A stretch of DNA of 64,000 nt, from assembly GCF_900112765.1 (NCBI RefSeq), contig NZ_FOMZ01000003.1, positions 248,001-312,000 of the forward strand, written 5' to 3'. Source of the stretch: Actinopolyspora alba (GTDB lineage: Bacteria > Actinomycetota > Actinomycetes > Mycobacteriales > Pseudonocardiaceae). The notes beneath the pieces are model-generated. The model was given only the letters and a program-made list of their open reading frames with translations. It had not been told where the DNA came from and did no database searches. Positions 11,180 to 19,762 of this stretch are shown in pieces (the stretch's first letter is position 1; each line of letters starts with the position of its first letter). The position numbers and the translations under genes were made by a program.

Positions 11180-12643
11180 TCAGGCGGCAACGGCCCCTTC
11201 GGTCTCCGGGGCCTGTTCCTTCGACGTCGCCCCGCGTCCCACGAACGTCTTGGCAGCGATCACCACGGACGCGGCCACCACCACTCCCGCGAGGATCGCC
11301 ACCACGTACAGCAGCGGGTCGCCGACCAGCGGGAGCACGAACAACCCGCCGTGCGGGGCGCGCAACGTCGCGCCGAAGAACATGGACAGCGCACCCGCGC
11401 TCGCCGAGCCGAGGATCATCGACGGGATGACCCGCAGCGGGTCCGAAGCGGCGAACGGAATCGCTCCTTCGGTGATGAACGAGGCCCCCAACAGCCAGGC
11501 GGGACGTGAGCTCTCCCGCTCGGCGGCGGAGAACGACCTCGCGTGCACGGTCGCGGCCAGCGCCATCGCCAACGGTGGCACCATCCCCGCAGCCATCACG
11601 GCGGCCATGATCTCCAGCGCCGTCTCGCTACCGGTGGTCAGTCCGCCGACCGCGAAGGTGTAGGCGACCTTGTTGACGGGACCGCCGAGGTCGAAAGCGA
11701 TCATTCCACCGAGCACCGCGCCCAGCAGCATCGCGTTCGCACCGCTGAGCCCGTTGAGCCAGTCCGTGAGAGCGGTCATCGCGGCAGCGATGGGCTTGCC
11801 GAGCACCACGAACATCAGGGTGCCGACCACCATCGAGCCGAACAGGGGTAGCACGACCACCGGCATGATGCCCGCGACGGCCGAGGGCACTTTGATCCTG
11901 CGCAGACCGGCGACGACACCGCCTGCCAGCAGTCCCGCGATCAGACCGCCGAGGAACCCGGCGCCGACCGCGACAGCCGCCGCGCCGCCCACGAAACCGG
12001 GAACCAGTGCGGGGCGCTCGGCCATCGCGAACGCGATGAAACCGGCGAGCACCGGGACGAGGAACTCGAAAGCGGCAGTGCCGATCTGGTTCGCCAACGC
12101 GGCCCAGCTGGTCAGACTCGCCGGATCGAACCGCTCGGTGACGTCCGGCGCTTCGGTGATCTGGTAACCGCCCAGCGCGAAGCTCAGCGCGATCAACAGT
12201 CCACCAGCGGCGACGAACGGGATCACGTAGCTGACCCCGGTCATCAACCACTGGCGGAGCCGCACGGCCGCCGAGGCGTTCGCGGTGACCTTCGTGGCCG
12301 GGTCCGAGCTCGGGCCGCCCGAACCGGATCCCACGCGCATCGGCTCGGCTGCCGCCGCGCGTTCGAGCAGGGAAGCGGCACTGTCGACGGCCTGCTTCAC
12401 GCTCGCCTCGACGACGGGCTTGCCGGTGAACCTGTCGCGTTCGCCGACCCCGACGTCGGCGGCCAGAATCACGGCGTCGGCGGCGGCTATGTCCTGTTCG
12501 GACAACGGATCGGAACCGGCCGCCCCCTGCGTCTCGACGCTGAGCTCGTCACCCCGGTCACGAGCGGCCTGTTCCAGCGCCTCGGCAGCCATGTAGGTGT
12601 GCGCTATTCCGGTGGGACACGCGGTCACGGCAACGAACTTCAA
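11180..12643 (-). CDS. fruA: Fructose PTS permease, EIIBC
   Basis: 487 residues. Imports fructose as fructose-1-phosphate. The EIIB domain (about 1-100) has the phosphocysteine in TACPTGIAHTYMAAEAL (Cys9). A low-complexity linker leads to the EIIC membrane domain (about 130-470) with roughly nine helices and the conserved GGPVNKVAYTF and EGAIPFAASDP segments. The start codon is TTG, with GAGGAGG 7 nt upstream; it overlaps the EIIA stop as TTGA. EIIA is a separate gene here, whereas many actinobacteria carry a fused EIIABC. Confidence 0.94.
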   Translation of the reverse strand: MKFVAVTACPTGIAHTYMAAEALEQAARDRGDELSVETQGAAGSDPLSEQDIAAADAVILAADVGVGERDRFTGKPVVEASVKQAVDSAASLLERAAAAEPMRVGSGSGGPSSDPATKVTANASAAVRLRQWLMTGVSYVIPFVAAGGLLIALSFALGGYQITEAPDVTERFDPASLTSWAALANQIGTAAFEFLVPVLAGFIAFAMAERPALVPGFVGGAAAVAVGAGFLGGLIAGLLAGGVVAGLRRIKVPSAVAGIMPVVVLPLFGSMVVGTLMFVVLGKPIAAAMTALTDWLNGLSGANAMLLGAVLGGMIAFDLGGPVNKVAYTFAVGGLTTGSETALEIMAAVMAAGMVPPLAMALAATVHARSFSAAERESSRPAWLLGASFITEGAIPFAASDPLRVIPSMILGSASAGALSMFFGATLRAPHGGLFVLPLVGDPLLYVVAILAGVVVAASVVIAAKTFVGRGATSKEQAPETEGAVAA

Positions 12644-13092
12644 GGTTTTACCTCCTCACGCACGTAGGAAGCGACCACGGCCGGGTCGTTCGCGTCGAGC
12701 AGGGTTCGTTTGAACTCTCCCCGCATCAGTCGACGTGCCAGCGAGGCCAGCACCGCCATGTGGTCCGAATCCCCGCCTTCCGGCGCGGCTATCAGAAAGA
12801 TCAGGTTCGCCGGACCGTCCTCGGAACCGAAATCGATCCCCGTGGAGCTGCGCCCGAACGCCAGGCTCGGAGCGGTCACGGCAGCCGAGCGGCAGTGCGG
12901 GATGCCGATACCACCCCGCATGCCGGTGGCCATCTGTTGTTCGCGGGTCTCGACATCGTCGAGGAAACGTTCGATGTCGGTGACGCGTTCGGCGTTGACC
13001 AGTCGATCGGCCAATGAGCGGATCGCGGCACGGCGATCCGTGTCTGGCAGGTCCAAATCGACCAGTTCGGTGGTGATCAGTTCACTGCTCAT
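12640..13092 (-). CDS. Fructose PTS EIIA component
   Basis: 150 residues of the EIIA-Fru/Ntr (PTS EIIA type-2) fold. Phosphohistidine is His66 in GIGIPHCRS. It passes phosphate from HPr to the EIIB cysteine of the next gene, with which it overlaps by four bases. It starts 12 bp after the fruK stop. Regulatory EIIA-Ntr is unlikely given this position between fruK and the permease. Confidence 0.92.
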   Translation of the reverse strand: MSSELITTELVDLDLPDTDRRAAIRSLADRLVNAERVTDIERFLDDVETREQQMATGMRGGIGIPHCRSAAVTAPSLAFGRSSTGIDFGSEDGPANLIFLIAAPEGGDSDHMAVLASLARRLMRGEFKRTLLDANDPAVVASYVREEVKP

Positions 13093-13104
13093 TCTTCGAC
13101 TCCG

Positions 13105-14049
13105 TTACGGCGACGTGGGGTCGAGCCGACCTGATTCGTCGACTTCGGTGATCCGCACCTGTTCGATCCGCAGCTCTTTCGGGGTGGGCATCCGGCTACC
13201 CGGCAGTTCCACGGCTGCCGAGCCGTAGGCCACGGCGGAGCGCAAGGCTTCCGGTCCGTCTCCGCCCGCGAGCAGGTACCCGGCCAGCGCGGCATCGCCC
13301 GCGCCGACCGTGCTGCGCACCCTCCGGGCGTTGCTCGTGCCGAACCAGGCCGATTCGCCCCCGACGAGCAGTGCGCCGCGCTCGCCGAGGGTGACCAGCA
13401 CGGAACCGGTGCCCTCGGAACGAACCGCTCGTGCGGTGGCGGCCACTTCGGCGAGGTCAGCGGGCCGGTGTCCCGCCAGTTCGGTCAGTTCCGCCAGGTT
13501 GGGGGCGAGCAGATCGGGACCTGCCGCGCACGCCTCGGCCAGCGCGGCCCCCGAGGAGTCCACCGCGACCTTCGCGCCGGCCGCGCGGGCGGTTCGCACC
13601 AGACCGGCGTAGTAGTCGTCGGGGCAACCGTGCGGCAGGCTCCCACTCGCCACCACCCATCGCGCTCGTGTGGCCATCTCACCCAACCGGGTGCGCAACG
13701 CCTCCAGCTCGCCGGTGGTCAGCGCGTTCCCGGGTTCGTTGATCTTGGTGGTGGTCCCGTCGGCCTCGACCAGGGTGAGGTTGCTGCGGGTGGCAGCCTC
13801 CACGGGCACCTCGACGACGGAGACGGCCTCCGGTGCGAGCAGCTCGGCGAGGCTGTTGCCCTCGACCCCTCCGGTCGGTAGTACTGCCACGGTGCTGTGA
13901 TCGGCCGCGGTCAACACGCGGGCGACGTTGACCCCTTTGCCGCCGGGATCCACGTGTACTCCACCGGCGCGGTGAACCTCCCCCCGATCGAGACGATCGA
14001 GCAGTACGCTGCGATCCAGACTGGGGTTGGGGGTGACGGTGACGATCAT
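13105..14049 (-). CDS. fruK: 1-phosphofructokinase
   Basis: 314 residues from the ATG at 14049, which overlaps the upstream regulator's stop (ATGA). Converts fructose-1-phosphate to fructose-1,6-bisphosphate. PfkB-family signatures are present: PNPSLDRS and PGGKGVNVARVL near the N-terminus, and TVGAGDAALAGYL with the catalytic aspartate near the C-terminus. The regulator-kinase-permease order is the standard bacterial fru operon. Confidence 0.94.
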   Translation of the reverse strand: MIVTVTPNPSLDRSVLLDRLDRGEVHRAGGVHVDPGGKGVNVARVLTAADHSTVAVLPTGGVEGNSLAELLAPEAVSVVEVPVEAATRSNLTLVEADGTTTKINEPGNALTTGELEALRTRLGEMATRARWVVASGSLPHGCPDDYYAGLVRTARAAGAKVAVDSSGAALAEACAAGPDLLAPNLAELTELAGHRPADLAEVAATARAVRSEGTGSVLVTLGERGALLVGGESAWFGTSNARRVRSTVGAGDAALAGYLLAGGDGPEALRSAVAYGSAAVELPGSRMPTPKELRIEQVRITEVDESGRLDPTSP

Positions 14050-14807
14050 GTCAGTACCACGTCCGTTCCGCACTCGCGCAGCTCGGACACCGCCGTCTCG
14101 TGCAACCCACTGTTGGTGATCAGCACATCGAGATCGGATATCTCGGCGAAACGGCTGAAGTGGTCGCGTCCGTACTTGGTGTTGTCCGCCAGCAGGACCC
14201 GTTCGCGGCAGGACCGCACCATCGCCGATTTCACCGCGCTTTCCGCGCTGTCCGGGGTGGTGCAGCCCCGCTCGGCGGAGAAACCGTTCGTGCCGAGCAG
14301 ACCGACGTCGACGGTCAGACCGTCCAGCACGCTCAGTGCCCAGTACTCGACAGCTGCCAGCGTGGTGCCTCGCACCCGACCGCCGAGCAGATGCAGGTCG
14401 AGGTTGCCACGATTGGCCAACTGGTTGGCCACCGGAAGGGAGTTGGTGACCACTGTCAGTTCGCGGTCGGTGGGCAGCAGGCCCGCCACCCGGCTCGTGG
14501 TGGTTCCCGCGTCCAACAGCAGCGTTCCCCTCTCGGGCACCAGGTCCAGCGCGGCACGTGCCACTCGGTCCTTTTCCGCGGCTGCTGTCTGGTCTCGCTG
14601 TGAGACGCCCGGTTCGAAGTCGAGTCGTTCCTGCGGGATCGCCCCGCCGTACACGCGGCGCAGTAGTCCTTGGCGTTCCAACGTGCCGAGGTCGCGTCGA
14701 ATGGTCTCCGGCGCTACCTCGAGCTCCGTGGACGCCTCCGCGACGTCGATACGACCGTCGCGGCGTGCCCGCTGCACCAGCACCTGCCGACGCTCCGCCC
14801 CGTACAT
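14046..14807 (-). CDS. fruR: DeoR-family repressor of the fru operon
   Basis: 253 residues starting MYGAERRQVLVQRARR, with GGAGG upstream. The N-terminal DeoR helix-turn-helix (DVAEASTELEVAPETIRRDLGTLERQGLLRRVYGGAI) is followed by a sugar-phosphate-sensing domain with LLDAGTTT and LLADNTKYG. It is the first gene of fruR-fruK-EIIA-EIIBC, so it most likely senses fructose-1-phosphate and controls its own operon. The longer frame upstream to 14903 lacks regulator-like sequence and crosses the promoter. Confidence 0.88.
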   Translation of the reverse strand: MYGAERRQVLVQRARRDGRIDVAEASTELEVAPETIRRDLGTLERQGLLRRVYGGAIPQERLDFEPGVSQRDQTAAAEKDRVARAALDLVPERGTLLLDAGTTTSRVAGLLPTDRELTVVTNSLPVANQLANRGNLDLHLLGGRVRGTTLAAVEYWALSVLDGLTVDVGLLGTNGFSAERGCTTPDSAESAVKSAMVRSCRERVLLADNTKYGRDHFSRFAEISDLDVLITNSGLHETAVSELRECGTDVVLT

Positions 14808-14844
14808 GCCCGTTATCCTCCGTTCTGATTTTTGTTGCTGACTG

Positions 14845-14872
14845 ATTCTGCCCGTTATTGTTGTGTTGTCAA
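14845..14872 (-). promoter_or_regulatory. Likely promoter of the fruRK operon
   Basis: TTGACA (14867-14872) and CAGAAT (14845-14850) are spaced by 16 nt on the minus strand. The stretch has two CAACAA-type direct repeats that could be FruR half-sites. The sequence is AT-rich against its surroundings. Confidence 0.5.
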
Positions 14873-14950
14873 GGTCACATTCGTTTCCGAGGTGGTTGGC
14901 CACGGCTCGCTGGAGTCGCTGTTCAGGATCGGTAGAAGTGAAACTTGAAG

Positions 14951-14964
14951 CGGGAGCGCTCCCG
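14951..14964. promoter_or_regulatory. CebR-like palindrome upstream of fruR
   Basis: CGGGAGCGCTCCCG shares the central 12 bases of the CebR box and is a perfect palindrome. It lies 144 bp upstream of the fruR start and 145 bp beyond the cation transporter stop. The gap 14808-15108 otherwise shows only the fru promoter. It could link fru expression to cellobiose control, or act as a stem-loop for the upstream gene. Confidence 0.4.
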
Positions 14965-15108
14965 AAGAGCGCTGTGCCACGCTCGGCCGGTGGGAATCCG
15001 AGGAATCGCCCGCAGCGGGCAGTGGTCGATCAGCTCCCACGGTTCGAGGTCTGTGTCGGGAGGTTCCGCCGGACGAGTCGCCGCGGGAGCCGGATCGACG
15101 GGATCTCG

Positions 15109-15921
15109 CTATTCGTCGCAGCAATCGTGTCCCGGACCGCAGCAGGCCGGGGCGGAGTCCGAGGAGAAGGCGGTGGCGAGTCCACCTTGGGCGCAGCACC
15201 CGTCACCGCGCCATGCCTCGCGGCCTTCCTTGACCGCCATAACCGCGATGACCAGTGCCGCGGCCGGATCGGCCCAGAACCAGCCCAAGGAGGCGTTGAG
15301 AAGTAGGCCCACCAGCAGCACCGCTGACAAGTAGGAACACAACAGGGTCTGCTTGGAGTCGGCGATCGCGCTGGCCGATCCCAACAGGCGCCCGGTACGT
15401 CGTTGGGTCAGTGACAGGGCGGGCATGACCAGCAGTGAAAGCGCGGCCAGTCCGATGCCCACCGGCGAGGCCGCTGGCTCGGTGTCTCCGAGGAGCGTGC
15501 GAACCGCCGTCACGGTCACGTAGGCGGCCAGCGCGAAGAAGGAGATCGCGATGACGCGCAGTGCCCCGCGTTCACGGGCCCGCCGTGTCGACGCCTCTCG
15601 TGCGGAGAACTGCCACGCCACGGCGGCCGCCGAGGCGACCTCGATCACGGAGTCCAGTCCGAAACCGAGCAGGGCGGCGGAGGAAGCGGCTATCCCGCTG
15701 GTGACGGCCACCACGGCCTCGATCACGTTGTAGGAGATGGTGGCCAGCACCAGCAGTCGCAGTCTGCGGGTCAGTACCGCCCGACGCGACGGACCCTCCG
15801 GTTCGCCGGGGAGATCCGAGCCCGAAGTCAGGGGGAGGGGAGCGGGCTCGCCGGGCCGCCCCTCGGAGGCCGGTCGGGTATCCTCGCGGGGTTTTCCCCG
15901 CTCGTGCCTGGGTCGATTCAT
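15109..15921 (-). CDS. CDF-like cation transporter with Cys-rich tail
   Basis: 270 residues. About 45 hydrophilic N-terminal residues precede five or six transmembrane helices, with GFGLDSVIEVASAAAVAW and IADSKQTLLCSYLSAVLL at the metal-site positions of the cation diffusion facilitator family. The last 30 residues contain three Cys pairs (GDGCCAQ, ACCGPG, HDCCDE), suggesting soft-metal binding. Its stop-proximal partner is cmtR: the start overlaps that stop by four bases, so it is probably a cadmium/lead or similar efflux protein under CmtR control. Metal specificity is inferred from the regulator. Confidence 0.8.
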   Translation of the reverse strand: MNRPRHERGKPREDTRPASEGRPGEPAPLPLTSGSDLPGEPEGPSRRAVLTRRLRLLVLATISYNVIEAVVAVTSGIAASSAALLGFGLDSVIEVASAAAVAWQFSAREASTRRARERGALRVIAISFFALAAYVTVTAVRTLLGDTEPAASPVGIGLAALSLLVMPALSLTQRRTGRLLGSASAIADSKQTLLCSYLSAVLLVGLLLNASLGWFWADPAAALVIAVMAVKEGREAWRGDGCCAQGGLATAFSSDSAPACCGPGHDCCDE

Positions 15922-16295
15922 AGTGCGGTCACCGCTCTCCCCCGGCCCGCCTCCGTGGAATCAAGCGGCGCGCGGCGATCCTCCTCGGCGCAGGAGTCGC
16001 TCGGTTCGACGGCCAGTACCACCTTGACGAGATGGCGCAGCGCTTCGGCCAGGTGCTCGTCCGCGAGCTCGTAACGCACCTGACGTCCCTGGTAGGTGGC
16101 CACCACCAGTCCGCAGCCCCGCAGGCAGGCCAGGTGGTTGGACACTTTGGACCGACTCAGCTCGAGGTGTTCGGCCAGCAGGCCGGGGTAGTGGGTTCCC
16201 TCCAGCAGTGCCGTCAGGACACGGCACCGGGTCGGATCGGCCAACGCCCTGCCCAGGCGCGTCAGCGCCTCTTCTCGAGTCTCACATGTCAGCAT
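15918..16295 (-). CDS. cmtR: CmtR-type ArsR/SmtB metal-sensing repressor
   Basis: 125 residues, closely following Mycobacterium tuberculosis CmtR as I recall it (MLTCETREEALTRLGRALAD, VVATYQGRQVRY). The Cd(II)/Pb(II) ligands of that protein, Cys57, Cys61 and Cys102, are at exactly the same numbers here (NHLACLRGCGL and SDSCAEE). In mycobacteria CmtR controls a P-type ATPase; here the co-transcribed target is a CDF-like transporter. The -10 TAATAT lies 7 nt before the ATG, implying a leaderless mRNA. The frame continues far upstream but that part is antisense to the helicase gene. Confidence 0.92.
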   Translation of the reverse strand: MLTCETREEALTRLGRALADPTRCRVLTALLEGTHYPGLLAEHLELSRSKVSNHLACLRGCGLVVATYQGRQVRYELADEHLAEALRHLVKVVLAVEPSDSCAEEDRRAPLDSTEAGRGRAVTAL

Positions 16296-16298
16296 CGA

Positions 16299-16310
16299 TG
16301 CAATATTACA
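16299..16310. promoter_or_regulatory. Probable CmtR operator over the -10
   Basis: TGCAATATTACA (plus strand) is a 12-bp palindrome with one mismatch. It includes the -10 (TAATAT on the minus strand, 16303-16308) and ends 3 bp before the cmtR start. An AT-rich palindrome at this spot is typical of ArsR-family autoregulation. Confidence 0.55.
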
Positions 16311-16421
16311 GTTTTCGTTGAACTGTTTCCAGCTCGGAGTCGTAACGCGAAGAGAGGGGCTGCACGAACTCCGGGTACGGTGTTCGACCCCACATGTGCC
16401 GACACGAGCTGAACAGGGAAG

Positions 16422-18953
16422 ATGGAATCCGAGATGACGCTTACCGACCAGCTTCCCCCGACACCCGACACCGATCCTGACGCCCTGCTCGACGGGTTCA
16501 CCAGCTGGACCACCGAACAGGGGTTCGAGCTCTATCCCGCGCAGGAAGAGGCGCTGATGGAGGTCGTGTCCGGCTCCAACGTGATCGTCAGCACCCCGAC
16601 GGGTTCGGGGAAGAGCCTGATCGCGGTCGGTGCGCACTTCACCGCCCTGGCGAACAAGCAGCGCAGTTTCTACACCGCGCCGATCAAGGCGCTGGTCTCG
16701 GAGAAGTTCTTCTCGCTGGTCGACTTGTTCGGTGCCGACAACGTCGGGATGCTGACCGGCGACAGCAGCGTCAACCCGGACGCGCCGATCATCTGCTGCA
16801 CCGCCGAGATCCTGGCCAACATCGCGCTGCGCGACGGCGAACGCGCCGAGGTCGGCCAGGTGGTCATGGACGAGTTCCACTTCTACGCCGAGCCCCAGCG
16901 TGGCTGGGCGTGGCAGGTGCCGATGCTGGAGCTGCCGCAGGCCCAGTTCGTGCTGATGTCGGCGACCCTCGGCGACGTCACCGGTTTCAAGAAGGACCTC
17001 ACGCGTCGTACCGCTCGTGAGACCGCCGTGGTCAGTTCCGCCGAACGTCCGGTGCCACTGACCTTCCGGTACGCGATGACCCCGCTGCACGAGACGATCG
17101 AGGAGCTCCTCAACGGCAGGCAGGCCCCGATCTACGTGGTCTACTTCAACCAGGCCTCCGCGGTGGAGCAGGCACAGGCGTTGGTCAGCATGAACGTGGC
17201 CAGCCGTGCCGAACGCGACGCCATAGCCGAGAAGCTCGGCGACTTCCGATTCACGGCGGGGTTCGGCAAGACACTGTCCAGGTTGATCCGGCACGGTATC
17301 GGCGTGCACCACGCGGGTATGCTGCCGCGTTACCGCCGTCTGGTCGAGCAGCTCGCACAGGCGGGACTGCTCAAGGTCATCTGCGGTACCGACACGCTCG
17401 GAGTGGGGATCAACGTCCCCATCCGCACCGTGCTGCTGACCGGGTTGACCAAGTTCGACGGCAGCCGCACCCGCCACCTCAAGGCCAGGGAGTTCCACCA
17501 GGTCGCGGGCCGGGCGGGCCGCGCGGGGTACGACACCGACGGTTATGTGGTGGTACAGGCTCCCGAGCACGTCATCGAGAACGAACGCGCCCTGGCCAAG
17601 GCCGGTGACGATCCCAAGAAACGCCGCAAGGTCGTCAAGAAGAAGGCGCCCGAGGGCTTCGTGTCCTGGGGACAGAAGACCTTCGACAAACTGGTCGAGG
17701 CCGAGCCGGAACCGTTGACGTCGAGCTTCAACGTCACCCACGCCATGCTGCTCAACGTGATCAGCCGGCCCGGCGACACCTACGCGGCGATGCGTGAGCT
17801 GCTCACCGACAACCACGAGGACCGTCCGGCCCAGCGCAAGCACATGTTGCGGGCCATCTCCATCTACCGCGCGCTCGTGGCCGCCGGGGTGGTCGAGCAG
17901 TTGGACGAGCCGGACGAGCAGGGCAGGCTGGTCCGGGTCACCATGGACCTGCAGTTCGACTTCGCGCTGAATCAGCCGCTGTCGCCGTTCGCGTTGGCCG
18001 CGATCGAACTGCTCGATCCGGCCTCGCCCAGCTACGCGGTCGACGTGCTGTCGATCATCGAGGCCACTCTGGACGATCCGCGTCAGGTGCTGGGCGCGCA
18101 GCAGGCCAAGGAACGTGGTGAGGCCATCGCGCGGATGAAGGCCGAGGGCATCGAGTACGAGCAGCGCATGGAGATGATCGAGGACATCACCCATCCGCAG
18201 CCGCTGGCCGAGATGCTCGAGGCCGCTTATGAGACCTATCGGCAGGGGCATCCCTGGGTTTCCGAGCACGAGCTCTCTCCCAAGTCCGTGGCCAGGGACA
18301 TGTACGAGCGGGCGATGAACTTCGTGGAGTTCGTCAACCACTACGGGCTGGCGCGTTCGGAAGGGCTGGTACTGCGGTACCTCGCGGACGTCTACAAGGC
18401 GCTGCGGCACACCGTGCCCGACGACGCCAAGAGTGAAGAGCTCGGCGACATCATCGAGTGGCTCGGCGAGCTGGTGCGGCAGGTGGACTCCAGCCTGCTC
18501 GACGAGTGGGAACGGCTGCGCAATCCGGGCGAGGACGACTCCGGTGCCGAGTCCGTCGACGAGGGGCCCGCCAAGCTCACCGACAACAAGCGGGCCTTCC
18601 GGGTGCAGGTCCGCAACGCCATGTTCCGGCGCGTGGAGCTGGCCGCGCGGGAGCGGTTCGACGAACTCGGCGAACTCGACGGGGAGGAAGGCTGGACGGC
18701 CGAGGACTGGCAGGCCGCGCTGGACGAGTACTTCGGCGAACACGAGGAGCTCGGTACCGATGCCGACGCTCGTGGTCCGAGCCTGTTCATGGTCACCGAG
18801 GAGTCCCAGCGGTGGTTGGTGCGCCAGGTCTTCAGTGATCCGGAGGGCAACAACGACTGGGGAATCAGCGCCGAGGTCGACCTGCCCGCCTCGGACGAGG
18901 CGGGTGTCGCGGTGGTCCGGGTCACCGACGTGGGTCGGTTCGACCAGTACTGA
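16422..18953 (+). CDS. Superfamily 2 RNA helicase with C-terminal DUF3516 domain
   Basis: 843 residues. Ski2-like helicase motifs appear in order: Q-motif region YPAQEEALMEV, Walker A TPTGSGKS (about residues 63-70), PIKALVSEKF (Ia), DEFH box (VVMDEFHFY, about 148-156), MSATLGD (III), HHAGMLPRYR (IV/V), GTDTLGVGINVPIRTV and HQVAGRAGRAGYDT (VI). The C-terminal 400 residues form the actinobacterial DUF3516 region. Role is probably RNA processing or decay; no partner is seen. The start could instead be the ATG at 16434, since the purine-rich site GGGAAG abuts the first ATG. Confidence 0.9.
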   Translation: MESEMTLTDQLPPTPDTDPDALLDGFTSWTTEQGFELYPAQEEALMEVVSGSNVIVSTPTGSGKSLIAVGAHFTALANKQRSFYTAPIKALVSEKFFSLVDLFGADNVGMLTGDSSVNPDAPIICCTAEILANIALRDGERAEVGQVVMDEFHFYAEPQRGWAWQVPMLELPQAQFVLMSATLGDVTGFKKDLTRRTARETAVVSSAERPVPLTFRYAMTPLHETIEELLNGRQAPIYVVYFNQASAVEQAQALVSMNVASRAERDAIAEKLGDFRFTAGFGKTLSRLIRHGIGVHHAGMLPRYRRLVEQLAQAGLLKVICGTDTLGVGINVPIRTVLLTGLTKFDGSRTRHLKAREFHQVAGRAGRAGYDTDGYVVVQAPEHVIENERALAKAGDDPKKRRKVVKKKAPEGFVSWGQKTFDKLVEAEPEPLTSSFNVTHAMLLNVISRPGDTYAAMRELLTDNHEDRPAQRKHMLRAISIYRALVAAGVVEQLDEPDEQGRLVRVTMDLQFDFALNQPLSPFALAAIELLDPASPSYAVDVLSIIEATLDDPRQVLGAQQAKERGEAIARMKAEGIEYEQRMEMIEDITHPQPLAEMLEAAYETYRQGHPWVSEHELSPKSVARDMYERAMNFVEFVNHYGLARSEGLVLRYLADVYKALRHTVPDDAKSEELGDIIEWLGELVRQVDSSLLDEWERLRNPGEDDSGAESVDEGPAKLTDNKRAFRVQVRNAMFRRVELAARERFDELGELDGEEGWTAEDWQAALDEYFGEHEELGTDADARGPSLFMVTEESQRWLVRQVFSDPEGNNDWGISAEVDLPASDEAGVAVVRVTDVGRFDQY

Positions 18954-19022
18954 TCGAGTTCCGGGGTGAGTGCGCCCCGGTTCACCCTTCCGCCTCGCGG
19001 CTCGGTACGGGGCGACTCACCC

Positions 19023-19045
19023 AATTAGGTTGTGCACAATTTAGT
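19023..19045. promoter_or_regulatory. Putative OhrR-type operator upstream of ohr
   Basis: TTGTGCACAA (19030-19039) is a perfect palindrome flanked by AATT and TTTA runs, about 85 bp before the ohr start. MarR-type OhrR sites have this AT-flanked dyad form. No ohrR gene is adjacent. Confidence 0.4.
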
Positions 19046-19123
19046 TTTCCGCTATCTTTTTGGTGGGTGGTCGCGGCACGCGGCCTTGCCCGCGCCAACC
19101 GATCGGCGACTGGGAGAGTGACG

Positions 19124-19543
19124 ATGACAGCGTTGTACACGGCAGAGGCCACCGCCAGCGGCGAAGGACGGGACGGCCGTACCCGTTCCTCGGACGGTGT
19201 GCTCGACCTCGGGTTGTCCGTGCCCAAGGAACTCGGTGGTCCAGGGGGTGAGGCGACCAATCCGGAGCAGCTCTTCGCGGCCGGATACGCGGCTTGCTTC
19301 CACAGTGCGCTGCGGGTGGTGGCCCGTCGTGCCAAAGTCAGCGTTGAGGACTCCACCGTCACCGCGCGAGTCGGAATGGGACCGGACGGCAACGGTGGAT
19401 ACGGGCTGAGCCTCTCGCTGCGTGTCGGGATTCCCGGCGTCGATCGGCAGCGGGCACTCGAACTCGCCGAAGCGGCCGACGGGGTCTGCCCCTACTCCAA
19501 CGCGGTGCGCGGCAACGTCGACATCGAGCTCGAGGTCGAGTGA
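19124..19543 (+). CDS. ohr: Organic hydroperoxide resistance protein (Ohr/OsmC family)
   Basis: 139 residues. Thiol peroxidase that reduces organic hydroperoxides. Both reactive cysteines are in place (YAACFHSAL and DGVCPYSNAVRGN), and the N-terminal YTAEATASGEGRDGR matches Ohr rather than OsmC. The ATG at 19124 starts a normal-length protein, while the frame upstream lacks similarity. Confidence 0.95.
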   Translation: MTALYTAEATASGEGRDGRTRSSDGVLDLGLSVPKELGGPGGEATNPEQLFAAGYAACFHSALRVVARRAKVSVEDSTVTARVGMGPDGNGGYGLSLSLRVGIPGVDRQRALELAEAADGVCPYSNAVRGNVDIELEVE

Positions 19544-19609
19544 CCACGTCGGTACGCGAAGCCGGACCCGGTGTGAGTGAGATCGCTGTTTTGGCTCCGC
19601 TCGCTCGCC

Positions 19610-19626
19610 CCGGCTTCCCGAGCCGG
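19610..19626 (+). terminator. Possible terminator after ohr
   Basis: CCGGCT and AGCCGG form a 6-bp stem with a 5-nt loop, 67 nt past the ohr stop. Weak and without a T run. Confidence 0.3.
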
Positions 19627-19750
19627 TGACCTATCAGCACGGCCCGGACGAAGTGTCCTGGCCGTGACCGGGAACTCCGCGGTGCCGGACGGCTGAGTGG
19701 GGCGCTCGCGACTTCCACCACGTTGACCGATCGAGCACCCGGGCCCCCGA

Positions 19751-19756
19751 TAGACT
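19751..19756 (+). promoter_or_regulatory. -10 element of nmtR, leaderless transcript
   Basis: TAGACT ends 6 nt before the nmtR ATG and there is no Shine-Dalgarno sequence, so the mRNA would begin at or next to the start codon. No convincing -35 at 16-18 bp. Confidence 0.5.
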
Positions 19757-19762
19757 GCCCGC

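Noticed and set aside
16296-18743. Long minus-strand frame upstream of cmtR
   Set aside because: Only the last 125 codons are real (cmtR). The rest is antisense to the helicase gene, whose motifs are complete.
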